NCBI GenBank assembly: GCA_003194525.1
Contig: NBIV01000113.1
Location: 62,001 to 126,000 of the forward strand
Length of the DNA: 64,000 nucleotides
Direction: 5' to 3'
From: Gracilariopsis chorda
Lineage: Eukaryota > Rhodophyta > Florideophyceae > Gracilariales > Gracilariaceae
Shown here piece after piece: positions 44,192 through 56,765 of this stretch. The notes beneath the pieces were generated by a model. It worked only from the letters and a program-made list of their open reading frames with translations. It had not been told where the DNA came from and made no database searches. Numbering within the stretch: the stretch's first letter is position 1; each line of letters opens with the position of its first letter. A program made the translations under genes and the position numbers.

Positions 44192-44420
44192 TCTACCTTG
44201 ATAACGACTTTGATACCTCTCTTTAATTCGTCAAGGCACTCTTATTTTCTTAAGTAGTCATTCTGGAGCTTAGTTCTTGCCCAAATCGTGCATACAATTC
44301 AATCTATTGTCAAATATCTATCTATCGTAAAGAAGATATTATCGCGTAAGTCACAATTCATTCTATAATATCAGAACGCATGCAAACTGTCAACAGAATA
44401 ACGTTAACATCCAGTCAACG
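44192..44420 (-). repeat. 3' LTR of element G (229 bp)
   Basis: On the minus strand it begins CGTTGACTGG (TG changed to CG) and ends AAGGTAGA. It matches 48611-48839. It is preceded on the minus strand by the purine tract AACGAGAGGGTG (44421-44432). Confidence 0.9.
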
Positions 44421-44432
44421 CACCCTCTCGTT

Positions 44433-47400
44433 CTATACCATAGAAGTAATTGAGAGAACCAGAGCTTGACAATGACGATTGTGAACTTCTGTCGGCAGTC
44501 CTTTGGTCATAATGTCTGCCAACAACAACGAACTGGGAACATAGCTCAGTTGAACAGATTTTTTCTCAACATGGTCACGAACCAGGTGATACCAAACTCC
44601 AATGTGTTTCGTTCTCTCACTGCATAAGTTGTCATTCGATAGGGCCAACATGCCCTGATTGTCTCCATGAATAACAGTACCCTTAGGATTGCCAATTCGT
44701 AGATCTTTCATTAGTTGCCGAAGCCAAATACATTCACGGATGGCAAAAGCCATCGCCACATACTCAGATTCCACTGTTGATTGTGCAACAATCGATTGCT
44801 TCTTAGATCTCCATGAAATTGTTGCTCCAGAAAGGATAAATCCAAATCCACTTGTGTATTTGCGATCACATACATCACCAGCAAAATCCTCGTCACTATA
44901 GCCTACCAAAAGGCCATCTGTCTTCTTGTACACGAGTCCCATATACTTCGTACCCTTGAGATAACGAAGTACTCTCTTTGCGGCCTTCCAGTGGTCACTT
45001 CCGTACTTGTCCAAAAAACCAGATAAATAACCAACAGCAAACGAGATGTCCGGTCTACAGGTGTTACTCAAATGCAATAACAATACAATAAGTTCACGAT
45101 AAGGGACATCAGTGCGTCGCTCATCAACGTCTGCAGCCAGAAGCTTTGTGCCGGGAACCATGGGAGTAGCAACAGATGAGCAATTCGCCATTCCAAAACG
45201 TTCAAGAGGATCCTCGATCAATGGAGCATTATGAATCTTAATTGATCCGATAGCAGACTTTTCAATGACTAGTCCTAAGAATTTGCTAGCATCCGTTTCG
45301 ATTCGAAGCTCGACATACTTTGATAACTCTTTGACAAAGTGTTGGACGTCCTTCTTGGTTTTTCCAGCGATTAGAACATCATCGACGTACAGTACAAGCA
45401 CAATCACCGTCTTGCTCTCATCATGAATTAGATACAGAGAAGGATCAGCAGAAGAGGCAACGGCACCAAGACTGAGCAGGATAGGGTGCAAGAATTTTCG
45501 GAACGCTCTAGATGCCTGCTTCAAGCCATAAATAGCTTTCTTCAGCCGATACACCAGATTTTCCTTGCTGCGCACTTCAAAACCACTGGGTTGCTCCATT
45601 TACAATTCTTCTTCAAGTGTGCCATAGAGAAAAGCCGCCTTGATGTCCAATCTCATGTAGCACATAGACTGATCGACTATCATAGCCAATAACATCCGAA
45701 CAGTGGTATAATTGGATACAGGTGCAAAGACTTGAGAGTAATCTACACCATACTGCTGCATAAACCCTTTTGCAACTATGCGAGCCCTGTATCGCGTCAC
45801 CTGACCAGAGTTGTTACGCTTGCGGTCAAAGGCCCATCTGCATGGTATAGGTCGCGACCGATTCGGCAGGTCTGTAAGCTCAATCACTCCTCTTTGTCGC
45901 AGGTTCTTCATTTCAGCACGCATTGCACTGTGACACTGTTCACGTTAACTACTTCTCATGGCCTCATCGTACGTACAAGGCAAATCCGGACTGCACGCTC
46001 CCATCACACAACGTAGTTGCAAGGCCAACATAGCGTCTGGTGTGTACCTACTCGGGGCATTACGTATTCTGCTTGACCTTCGTGGCTCTTGTGGATAATG
46101 GGTGACAAGTTCCGGGTCCAAATTTCCAAACTCATCCAGAAACTCCAACTACATCAAGTCTTCCTTGTCCTCGGCATTATTCCCTTCCGTAGCAGTCGCA
46201 AAATCTTCATTATCCACTTCATTTCCACTTATCTCCATATCTTCGCTTCCTTCATCATCACTGCCAAATAAATCGGAAAGACTGGTACCATCTTCTCCGC
46301 GATTCTCTGTTGGCCAGCCAAGAATCGACTCATTGAACTGGATATCTCTTGAGACAGAGAAAGTAGCACTATCTGGATAATAAATTCTGTAAGAATTTCC
46401 TCTTTCAAATCCGACGAGTATGCCCTTTCGAGCCCTTGGACCCAACTTGCCATCTCTCTTCTCCTTCGGAATGTGCACGTAGGCTAAGGAATCAAAAGCT
46501 CTGATGTAGGATAGGTTGGGACGTGTTCCGAACACTTTCTGAAAGGGCGTACTGCTTCCATCAGAAGCGGAGGTGTATATAGCATTCCGAATATGGTTTG
46601 CAGTATTGATAGCCTCAGCCCAAAGCCTACTCTTTCCAGGAAATGAGGATAAAGATGATAACATCGTCCTCGCAGCATCATTCAAGGTCCGATTCAGTCG
46701 TTCCGCTTTTCCATTCGATTGAGGGCTGTATGGTGCTGTCGGCTGCTTCTTGACGCCTCGTTCAGAGAGCCAGTTCTGCAAAGTTTTGGAGAGGTACTCT
46801 TTGGCATTGTCGAACCTGATACTCTTCACATGCTTATCCAAAGTGGTTTATAGCTCAACAATCATTTCTCTGACAGCAGCCGGAACGTCAGAACGTTTCT
46901 GCAGGAACCTGACCATCAAATAAGCACTCTTGTCATCATATAATGTCACATAGTACTTGGCACAACCAATCGATGCGATGCGTATTGGTCCAACAACATC
47001 AGTGTGTACTAGGTCACCTGGTTCTTTCGAATGATGATTCACATGGAGTGCGGGCCCAGTATCTCGTACAGACTTCGATACCTTGCAGTCATAGCATATA
47101 CCCTACTCAGAAACATTCTGCAATGGAACACCATTCACAAGCGGGACAGTCTTATGAAGATGGTCTCTGCACGTGTGCTTCAGTCGACGGTGCAATAAAA
47201 ATGATTCTTTCACCTTCGTCTTGGAAAGTAAGGCCGCACTATTTGCACTGGCAACGGACGGTTTCAGTAATGCCGTGTACAATCCAGTCCGTTCTGACTC
47301 AAATCCCAGGAGACAAATTGTGTTCGTCTTTGGGTCAGTTACAGTACAAGTACCATATCTCTCTCGTTCATCACTTCGGAACGTTATGACTAGACCTTTC

Positions 47401-48488
47401 TTGCGCATACACCCAACAGAGAGAAGATTGAACTTCAAATCGGGAACATACTGCACATCACTGAGTGTAACAAGGTTGGTAGTACCATAAGCAACAGTAA
47501 TTGCATGTATGTTGCCTTTCCCATGCACAAGAATATGAGTTCCATCTCCGAACTCAAAACTCTCACGCGTTGATCTTTCCAACGTCTCAAACAGGGAACG
47601 ATCATTACACATGTGGGTTGTTGCCCCAGAATCGATGAACCATTTCGGGCGGGATTCATGGCTGTCAGATCCCAAGATGAGCGCTCTGGCAACATTTGAA
47701 GCAGTATCTGTGTCCAACACCAGACCTTCCGTCTTCTGCTGCGGTGGACGGTACTTCTTGCTCTCAGGGTTCGCATAACGGTTGACCTTCTTGTGTCCGG
47801 ACTTACCACAGTAATAGCATTTGATCTTTGACTTCATCTTAGGCTTCTGACGAGTACCTAATGTCCTCGTAACTTCGCCGGAAAGTTCCAGACTGGAAAG
47901 GTAGGTTGCTTCTTTAGAAATGAGAAATGCAAGAGATTCCGATAGTGACTTGTCCATTCCCCGAATGACTTCTGCAGTGACCCCAAATTCCTCACGCAGG
48001 TCACGTAGCAAAGCGCGTAGCTGTTCCGCTTCGGAAGTGTTGTAGCCAATCCCTCCAAGTTTGGACTCCAGTTCAGAGAGACGAGCGCGAAATTCAAGTA
48101 CAGTTTCAATTGGTTTCTTCTTCATTGCCTGATAACGGTCCAAAAGACCATCCCTACTAGCTTGCGATACACCCTGGTGCTGTTCCTTGAGAGTGTTCCA
48201 TAAAAGGGATGGATCTCGCATATCCATGACAGGGGCAACACAGGAGTCATGCACTAAAAGCAAGATGGTAGACAATGCTACTTCTTTACGGCGATAGAAT
48301 TTCTGAACATTTTCATCATCTTCTCCTGGCGGAGATTCAGAGCCATCGACGATGCTCCACAGTCCCTTGCTACGCAAAACCAGTTCAACCTTCCGGGACC
48401 AGAGAAAGTAATTTGTTGACGTAAGCAGCGGTAGACGAATTTTATTCACGTCAAAAACAGAAGTACGTTCATCCCAATCTTCGTTCAT
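44433..48488 (-). pseudogene. Element G copia polyprotein Gag-PR-INT-RT-RH (five nonsense mutations)
   Basis: A single 1352-codon frame. Gag region: NYFLWSRKVELVLRSKGLW, then a zinc knuckle CYYCGKSGHKKVNR whose fourth ligand is Arg instead of Cys. Protease: WFIDSGATTHMC. Integrase finger: LLHRRLKHT...CYDCK (LGH changed to LKH). Integrase core: TDVVGP, RFDNAKEYLS, NGKAERLNRT. RT: GFMQQYGVDYSQVFAPV and catalytic YVDDVLIAG. RNase H: GYSDEDFAGD, STVESEYVA, HGDNQGML. Stops are TAG 47103, TAA 46848, TAG 46149, TAA 45945 and TAA 45600; the last replaces the Tyr expected before MEQPSGFEV. The start ATG at 48488 gives MNEDWDERTSVF. No indel has disturbed the frame. Confidence 0.95.
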
Positions 48489-48610
48489 CTTTGAAGTACG
48501 TCAAGTATGGAGGAAAATCGGTAGAACCAGGGAACATTATCGTATAGACTCACAAACGACAGCTGGTTGGGATTGACAAGAGGCAGGAGGAAGGGTCTGG
48601 GCCCAAAACC

Positions 48611-48839
48611 TCTAGCTTGATCACGACTTGGATACCTCTCTTTACTTCGTCAGGGCACTCTTATCTTCTTAAGTAGTCATTCTGGAGCTTAGTTCTTGCC
48701 CAAATCGTGCATAAAATTCAATCTATTGTCAAATATCTATCTATCGTAAAGAAGATATTATCGCGTAAGTCACAATTCATTCTATAATATCAGAACGCAT
48801 GCAAACTGTCAACAGACTAACGTTAACATCCAGTCAACA
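48611..48839 (-). repeat. 5' LTR of element G (229 bp)
   Basis: On the minus strand it begins TGTTGACTGG at 48839 and ends AAGCTAGA at 48611. The following leader contains TGGGCCCAGACCC, a possible primer site. Confidence 0.9.
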
Positions 48840-48844
48840 GGTCC
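48840..48844. repeat. Target site duplication of element G, right copy (GGTCC)
   Basis: Matches 44187-44191. Confidence 0.8.
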
Positions 48845-49194
48845 TAACGCCGTTCCGGTGGATGAGTTTATGTACCTCCTTATTGAAGAGCTTATTGACA
48901 ATACGTTTAATTAAACAGGTCTCAGGGCAAACTCCTCCAAAAGAAAAGCATTTCTCTCAAGATGAGGTTGTATTAACGCGTTTTCGAAGGCGCAAAGATG
49001 GCTCTTGGACAATTGGTACGCAACAACGTTGTGTCACTTGCAGCAGGAAAACGGTGCACGTATGTGCACCATGTTCTGATGGAAATGGAAAGAAAACACC
49101 TGGTTTTCGCAGTTCTGTCCTTCTGGAATGCTTTGAGAATCAGAGGATGAAAAGTTGCCATTCTACCAAAGCAGACGTGCTGCGTGTCTTTTAA
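48845..49194 (+). pseudogene. Possible piggyBac-type transposase C-terminal remnant
   Basis: The plus-strand frame opens with VPVDEFMYLLIEELIDN. After one frame change it gives a Cys-rich tail, RCVTCSRKTVHVCAPCSDG, followed by a CF pair, and stops at 49192-49194. PiggyBac transposases end in a similar Cys finger after a helix (RC..C.KKT...C..C...CF). The rest of the gene is missing; element G begins immediately to the left and sequence beyond it is not recognisably transposase. A remnant of another Cys-finger protein is possible. Confidence 0.35.
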
Positions 49195-50511
49195 TTCTCA
49201 TCAATGGCATATAGTGGATAGTAAATATTTAAAAACTCTAACGAAACTTGATACGGCAAACATTTACCAGTAATATGAAGCTGTAGCAAGCAAACCTACC
49301 TGTAAATGTTATGCAATTACATTCTTTTCTCACAGCGTTGCGAAGGAAATTTACATATGACAGTTGCGGCTTATCTCAAGATCTTCAGAGATACGATTGC
49401 GAATTTGGTTGGTTGTCGGCAAGATGTTGTGTTTCTGTGTTCAGCAAGTAATTGCATATTGCATTCGGCTTGTTGAATGGCCCTGTTGGAGCTCTGCTGT
49501 TGCTTTGTGATCTCGTAGGGACGGTCTTGTGGTTGCTCTGTAAACGCACACAAACGCCCCTCTGGTTACCAAATAATGCGGTTGTACGTCACGAGTATCA
49601 TAGCTCTTTATACTCGACGTCGAGCTGCGCCTCGTTGAACAGCATTAAAGCACGCTACGACGTCAAGTTGCGACACGTTCACCACTTCATTGAAGCAATG
49701 ACTAAAACGCAGTTTTCAATTTCTTGATTTCTTTACTGTAAAGAGAGCGCACACTAACGGTCTTGCGTCATGGCGTTCGCGGTAAAAGTGCTTATATGCA
49801 CAACTTTTTTCTCAGAGGCCGCAGAAATACCACATGGCCTACAGTTGCCGGGGCGACGCGGCTATCCTGCGACTTTCACGGGATGCCCACGTAGCCGCGA
49901 TAGCGCTGCGCAGGAGGGCGGAGAGGTGTTTCGCTCTTACTCCTGCTACCATCGCGTGCGCTTCAACAATTTGTGGCGGCGGTTGACACCGTCTGAGATG
50001 GTGTCGAAGCGCTGGCAAACGGTTGGGCTGGGGAGGAAAGTGGCATAATATGGCCTGTGCGGCATGATTCGGTTATCCTCAGGTGAGGCCAATTGCTGTG
50101 CTCTTCTGAGGACAGTTGCCGTCGCATAGACAGTATAGTTATAGCTGGGACGATAACAGTGGAACAACTGCAAATTTTACCAATACCCTGTTCCCCGTAC
50201 AACGTGTACACGTAGAAACGTGGCCAGCTGTTAGGCTAGATGCAAAATTTGCAAATTATCGGAGAAAGTAGTATTGTCAACGTGTGCACGTGAACAGTTG
50301 CGCGCGCCGCCCTTCGCACCCATCAAAAGTTTTGCCTATTCATGTTCACAATGTCTTGAGCTCAATCATATCATTGCCAAGGGTAGCAGTCTAACCCATT
50401 ACCTTCGGTAGATGATGTACCAACGGTACCAATGGCAGCGGTGCTCAAATGACGGACAGCTCCACACATCTGGGTGAAAGGACCGTTCGTACTTCATGTG
50501 TGACATATTTT
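49195..50511. other. No well-supported gene
   Basis: One plus-strand frame at 49770-50048 (92 codons) begins with a hydrophobic stretch (MAFAVKVLICTTFF) and lies in a GC-rich patch, but nothing supports it further. A stem GACACC...GGTGTC occurs near 49985-50005. Confidence 0.35.
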
Positions 50512-51114
50512 TTATCCTTGCGCGCCCATCTCAACGTCGAAACCTCCTTCAAAGTCCTCTCTCCTCACCACATAGCGAATCTCTACCGAGCCGTCTCGAA
50601 GTACAACAATATCGTAGAAGAACGACTTCTCTGCATGGAACACATCCTTGGCGTAAATTAAATCTTTCTGCTCAGCATTCTCCCATACAGCAATAGCAAC
50701 GGCTCGCTTTGCGTAACAACGACATATAGCCGTTCGTATAGTCTGGTTAATGGCAATGTTCAAACGTAGAAATCCCGCTATCCCAGCTAAAATTGGAAGT
50801 ACACTAGCTCCGACCCACTTACCAGGGGAGGCGTTATCAACGGTATTGAGTATTATAGAAAATGACATGGTCGACACAGCCGAAAGTGCGAATAAAAAGA
50901 AGCGTACATCAAAAGCAAAACCGGGAAACCAAGACCATTTCATTGGATGGAAGTATACTGAAGCGTGCGGCGCTGGGAATGGCTTTAGGGTACATCCCCA
51001 GACCAATGGCACTTCTGTCGGATTCAAAATCTCCCCAACATCACCATGCTTGTGAGGAGCTTGGGTAGTAGTGGCAGGCTGTGCAGGCGTTTGTTGATCG
51101 TGATCGTCCGCCAT
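50512..51114 (-). CDS. Predicted two-helix membrane protein (200 aa), unknown family
   Basis: The only clean non-transposon reading frame in the window. From the ATG at 51114 (ACAATGG context, favourable) it encodes a polar Gln/Thr/Pro N-terminus, two hydrophobic segments at residues ~71-91 and ~101-122, and a soluble C-terminal ~75 residues with alternating hydrophobic and charged residues (DIVVLRDGSVEIRYVVRRE). An upstream in-frame ATG at 51192 would add 26 residues, but it sits only ~38 nt from a TATA box (51224-51230), so its leader would be about 8 nt. It is intronless. It may act in an organelle or internal membrane; I recognise no family and propose no function. Neighbours are transposons. 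Confidence 0.6.
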   Translation of the reverse strand: MADDHDQQTPAQPATTTQAPHKHGDVGEILNPTEVPLVWGCTLKPFPAPHASVYFHPMKWSWFPGFAFDVRFFLFALSAVSTMSFSIILNTVDNASPGKWVGASVLPILAGIAGFLRLNIAINQTIRTAICRCYAKRAVAIAVWENAEQKDLIYAKDVFHAEKSFFYDIVVLRDGSVEIRYVVRREDFEGGFDVEMGAQG

Positions 51115-51223
51115 TGTCAAGTTATAGTGTGAAACAAGATGAGCTCTGCGCAGTTGTCGGTAAGAAGAGTTGATGCCGGCGGTCGTGGGCATGATATCCT
51201 TTAGATTGCCCGATCGGCTTGTC

Positions 51224-51230
51224 TTTTATA
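51224..51230 (-). promoter_or_regulatory. TATA box for the membrane protein gene
   Basis: TATAAAA on the minus strand, 116 nt before the preferred ATG. Transcription would be expected to start near 51200. Confidence 0.55.
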
Positions 51231-53819
51231 CCACTCACGGATCGTGGTTTGGGAATGCTACACCTCGAGCCAACGAGAGAAAGGAATTCTTCTCAATGTA
51301 ACTCCTACCGTAGTCTTGGAAATGGAGACATTAGCTGAAATAAACACACACACACATCGTGCCAACAGTGTATCCAGATTTAAACCGCAGAGCGTGCGCT
51401 TGATATCTCGACACCTTCTGCAGCAATGCTGAGGAAAATTTGAGTAATTTCAATGATACAAAACCTAAGCCCAATGGTATTGAAACGAGTATGCAGGGTA
51501 CTTTCAGGGTTTCGGACCCTAGCGTGCGCCAGTTGCGAAGTGACCGAAATGCCCTCTCTAAGTCAGCAATGACATCAAACCTCTTAGACACCAGCATATC
51601 TCTGCAGTGCCTTGATACACCCTTTTCGGGGGCTGATATAGCTCTTGTGGCGTTGACGTAGCTTTATAGAAGTTGACAGAAGAAAAGAAAGGCCAATGAG
51701 AACTCATAATTGTCATGCAGATATACCAACGGTACAACGGTACCTCTTAGCTAAACTGAGCGAAATACTGCCCGTCAATACACATGACGAACCATAAAAA
51801 AACCTAAAAACTTGAGACCATCGACAATGCTATTCACTACTGTTGGATACATATACTGCCCTTCATACTGCCAATTTCAGTTGCCAGAAGAGCTAGAGTA
51901 GCGTTGCAATGGCTTGTAGGTGGGTTCGTTTTGACAACAGACAAAGATTTAGTGCTCGTAGGAACATTTTCTTTTATGTTTACGAGTGACAGCGGGCATT
52001 CTTCCTTATGTTTGTCAATGTTCTTTCGTCAACAATACCACTTATTTTCATCTTCATCCCTAATTACACTATACACTTGTAATGAATGAAAGCAACATCT
52101 AAGAAAATTGGCTGCAGAGTGGAATCAAGGGCGCCGTTATTTCTCTTGCACACAATCATCATCACGTAAGAAAAATCATATTTTTTCGACCATTGTTGCG
52201 ATGGTTGGCATGTTCTTGCATTTCAAACCACATGGACACTGTTTTTCAGACGCCTAGTTTTAGAATCAAGCGAAAGGTTGAGATCCGCAAGACAATGTCC
52301 ATCAACAAAGATGCATACTAAGTACGAACTTGCTGCAACCGCCAGGATATTGCCACTTTCTTTGTCCGGCAGTTTTATGACCAACAATGACTAAATTTAG
52401 CTTCGTATTGGGCAATTTTTCTTTGCCTCTGCCCACAGACTGTTCATTGACGCATCGGAATGGGTAATACAGTTGGGCAGATAACTCAGAGCATTCTTGT
52501 ATATATCTGTTGACATGAAGATCACAGAGTCATTGGTTCCTTAGACTCTTCGATTCCTCATTGGACCTGTCACCAGATTACAGCATTGCTATTCTGCTGA
52601 CGAGTTTGTTCTTGCTTCTAAATAAGGAACGATGGGCTCATTCAAATACGAATAGCGCGTGCAAAAGAAGATTACAGCGTGGCGTCGCTCCCTCAAAACC
52701 CCACCTCGCCAGCAAAAACAATGATCCCGTGAGTCGCTGTAAGAGCATCTCCACCCATTTCACAAACTCTAAATTGTTTCTCTGACGGTGTCGGGACTGT
52801 CCTAGACACCATCAAAACCGTCTCTAGTACAGCGCACCCTCCTTCTCTTTGTGCGGCGAGTCAGCGCCCTGGCGCATATTCAACTCGCGAGAAGCCCGAG
52901 TGCAAAGCGCCGGCAACAGTTTCTGGACCTCGTTCCATGCGTGACTAATCCGCTGAGGATCATCTATGTACAGCAACGTAAACTCAACCAATCCGCAAGG
53001 TGGACACTACATTAAGAAGGACTCATACGAATTCACTTAGAAAAGTTTTCTAGAACTGTAAATAGAACCTACTACTCTGTAGGTACTGGCTTCATGCGAG
53101 AGTGACAGCACGACTTCTGCCACAGCCAAAGAAACTAAGTTAACGCGTCGATACAACATTCACAACTGCCCAGTCGAGATGCTCTGCTGACGGATTCGGC
53201 TTGCTTGAAGCCATTTCTATATATGGACATGGACAAAAATCTATGTTGTCCATTATCCACGATTTAGGGGTCGCTTTGGAGCCCCTCCACGGAAGAGACA
53301 CTTCGAAATCTTTCTGTCAGATTTGTTTTTCAATTTATAAATGCAAATGGAAACGACGGAGCGCAGGGAGTTGCGTGTAATCCAATTCTGACCTCTATGC
53401 AATACCTACAGGGTGCAAGAAATTGCTAACGTGCTACGCACAGAGACCCGCCATGCTTTTCGTCAGCAGTTAGACGTGGCGACTCCGTGTTGGCTTCTAA
53501 TGCATCCTGCCTCCGTGTGAGGTCCTTATTCAATGAGTAGCGTTAGTGCACTTTAGTATTCCAAAGTCTGCAAGAGGACAGCTACATATTTACGCTACGA
53601 AGAGGTCTCTTATCGAGAAATAAGGGGCTACAAGAAGCCCACTCGTCCATGATCCGGGCTATAAAGTAGGACAAGCAAGCAAAGGACTCCGAAGAATAAA
53701 AGAATTGCGCTTTGATCAGGAATTTTACATAGTTAGTGGCCCAGAAATGTCTAATCTACCAAAGCGACCGCCTTTTTCTTGGGGTATGAAGACAGTACCG
53801 TGAACCGACGGAAAAGGCA
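51231..53819. other. No supported gene
   Basis: About 2.6 kb without a convincing reading frame (longest about 88 codons). Nothing recognised. Confidence 0.45.
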
Positions 53820-54318
53820 ACCAAGAAATGTATGCAACAGCCGTTGCTCAATGAAAATCGCTGCACCTTCAGCCTGATGCTACAAACTCGAATGAGGTAT
53901 GAGAACATCTGATGTATATCATGCTGCTGTCTCAACTCTACGGCATAGCGAAGGATATTTGCAAGTGCATTCTTCGAGAACTCATTCAGTCAGAAGACGT
54001 TGTCGACGCAATTGAAACCGCCTTGTATACACGTGATTCTCTAGCTGTTTTTGTGAAGTGTACCATGAATTTGTTGCTCTACGCAGCACTAAACGAGGAC
54101 AAAACGAAATCTTGTGGACTTGCAAATCTCGTTCTTGGGGGCACGTTTTGCGACAAAACCCACACAGATCTGAGGATAAACTATCGGATGCACTTGTGGC
54201 ATTAATCCCATTGGTAAACATGTACGTTGATAACATCCAAGGGTTGTCGGTTATCAAGCCTGGATTTTCAAACTATAACGAACCTCTGAAAAAGGTGGAA
54301 AACAAGCAAAATGCGTAG
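53820..54318 (+). pseudogene. Gag-like remnant of an unidentified retroelement
   Basis: Two plus-strand frames joined by a frame change near 54100: LSQLYGIAKDICKCILRELI, then EDVVDAIETALYTRDSLAVF, and later EDKLSDALVALIPLVNMYVD. The helical pattern, with a DALVAL segment, resembles gag proteins of algal copia-like elements as I know them, but this is weak. It could belong with the integrase fragment at 62160-62870, both lying outside element E on the same strand. Confidence 0.35.
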
Positions 54319-55484
54319 AGCAATACGCATGCGTATACACTCCGAACGAGGTGGATCATGAATGATTCAGTACGAACGTGGAATCGGTTAAACTCAGGTA
54401 TGAGTGAACCCTTGTAAGTTTGGATGAAGTTCGAGATATATTTTATTTGGTGGTTTTAGAACCTTCACGGGTGATTTCTATGATATCTGGAATGACTGGA
54501 AGCGTGGTAAGCGTACGGACTTCATTCATGTCTGGCATCACTAACACGTGTCATGTTGCGCAGTGGCCTGCAGTGCCGCTCAGTGACTCAAACGTGCAGA
54601 CCACACGTGTGGCACACTACAATAGTAGTATTCTTAGTTTTGGTGTGACCCAATAGTATTTCAAAGAAGAGGGCCCTGCCGTTTCACCCTGTAGTATAGC
54701 TAACCTGTGTCACACCTCTGAATTTATCGTTTGCACGAAGTGAACAACTTCTTTTGGAGCTCCACCACGTCCCGTTTTGATTTATTCATTCGCAAAGTAT
54801 CACGTCAAACATTTTATCTGTCCAACCCCGTTGGTTCGCCCATTTCTAACTTTTGTTACCGTTCTGGTTACTTTATATTGTAGAAGCAGATAGTCATTCG
54901 AATCAGTATTGATTTTTGCCATGCTTACCTAATAAAAAACACCTTCACTATCAATCTTGTCTCGGATTTTCGCACGACTTGCCGGTTTGTCCATTTTTCT
55001 TCCATTTTTTGCCCTTTCTTATCTTCCAATTCTCCGTGAACTGTAACACCGCTTAGAAGAACTTTTGCACTAATTCTACCCACTGCTAACCTAAATCTCA
55101 GTAACAAGTTTTTTCGAATAGCCGGAAACCATCTCGTTTTTACACCCGAGCAGCGTGTGGTATGAAGGGCCCTTTCGCCGAGGATACCTCGAAAAAGAGC
55201 AAGGCTGAAAACATCTCCAGAGGATCTCCCACCTAGCAAGATTGCTCCACACAATTTACTATCATTCGACATAGCTTGCTTCCGAAGGAACCAGTAAAAA
55301 GTTGACCAAATTCTATTGGACGGAAATTTGCCGTACAGGAGCATTGTAATAAAAGAACTGCAGCTGTTCAAAATTTTATTGTGGCCAGAGCGAGACGACA
55401 CTCTGCAACCGATACCTCACAATGTCGCAGACCGACTAAACTGTCACGTTAGGGTCAGAAAACCACAGCAGCGAACTTAGGAAT
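54319..55484. other. No supported gene
   Basis: A 158-codon minus-strand frame (54925-55401) exists but shows no recognisable motif. This is flanking DNA of element E, possibly part of the same older retroelement. Confidence 0.35.
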
Positions 55485-55793
55485 TGTTAACTATTGCGGC
55501 AATTCCCCAAAACGGAAACAGTTCTTTCCAGAAGAAGCACCAAAATTCAAACTGAAGCAGTTTGAATTGCGTGGTATTCCACGCAGTGCAAACGCAACCT
55601 ATGCAGTCATAGGTGCCTTCTATTGGAATGCTGCGCGTAGTAGAACTAGAGAATAAATAAGTCTGCCTTTGGAGGAAGAACTCTGGAGGAATGGGGCAGA
55701 ACTCAGAGAGACCTCTGAGCATTTTTGTGCCTGTTCTTCTCGCTTATCGCACTACTCAGAACCACTTCGAGCGCGTATCGTATCCGACCAACA
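55485..55793 (+). repeat. 5' LTR of element E (309 bp)
   Basis: Same length as the 3' copy (61281-61589), with about 8% difference by eye. Confidence 0.93.
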
Positions 55794-56760
55794 AAGCTAT
55801 TTGAGACGTCAAATCGTACCGGAACACTACGAGGAGAAGATGTCTACTTACGGATTGGCTAACACGATCTAGGGCCCGAACCTGGGTACAGCAACGCAAC
55901 CGGAACTAATTCGTTTTGAGAGAAACTATTCAGCCTATGTGGAGCGCGTGAATGACATCAATGCGAGAAGACCAACAAACCAGAGAATCAAAGCGGCCTC
56001 AATTCGTCAATGCAGCAAAGCGAAGCTGTTGCACAGCCTTTGCATCCTAGGTAAGATCGAGGGCGCTTCGAAGGCCGAAGACGCTACCGACGATGCCGTG
56101 AAGAACGGGTTTGACTACCGTCTGGCACACACATCCCGTGACTTAAATGATCGCGTAGAAGAAGCGATTTCAAGCGTGACTTATAAGCTCTTACCGAGAG
56201 ACCCCGCCGGGTCAGCCGAACAGTTTGTGCTCGACGTGATAACCGCACTCGACGAGCACAATGCATCCGAGGTAATCACCGAGTGCGACAGGCGCAAGCA
56301 GCTAATTGCGAAGCTCGTAAGCAAAGTAGAACCGCCAGAACTAAAGCAACTGGTTAGAGACCAGATGGGTATGTGGACTGCAGAGCAGAACGGAAACTTA
56401 ACGTTCTTTGCCAACACACTCTCAACACTCGCCGATCAGATTCACGCCGTAAAGTCAGCTACTTCAAAGCTGAAACGAAAACACGGACACAGTCATCAGA
56501 GGAGTACTCAGAACGGGACCGGGCAAGAGCGCCCAGGAAAGGTTCAGAAGACTAACCGTTTCGTCCGCGAACGTCTTGGAAAGAAGAGAGATCCCACCGA
56601 CACGAAAAGCAAGGAAGCCCAAGGAAACTGGAACAAGCCGTGCCTCAGCACCGAGGATTGCGATGCCATCCACCCCATGAGCAAGTGTCCACTCACCTCT
56701 ATGGAGAAACGGCGGGAACGTTTGGACCGATTCTTCGGAAACAAGAAAAAGACAGGGAAG

Positions 56761-56765
56761 AAAGC
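56761..56765. repeat. Target site duplication of the solo LTR, left (AAAGC)
   Basis: Identical to 57589-57593. Confidence 0.92.

Larger units (their letters stand above)
44192..48839 (-). mobile_element. Element G: full-length Ty1/copia retrotransposon
   Basis: Integrase precedes RT, which defines copia. Two 229-bp LTRs differ at about nine positions by eye, and GGTCC duplications flank the element. One polyprotein frame spans 48488-44433 with five stops and no frameshift. It inserted next to, or into, a piggyBac-like remnant on the right. Confidence 0.95.

Noticed and set aside
54925-55401. 158-codon minus-strand frame
   Set aside because: No motif and no plausible context; kept only as a remark in the gap entry.
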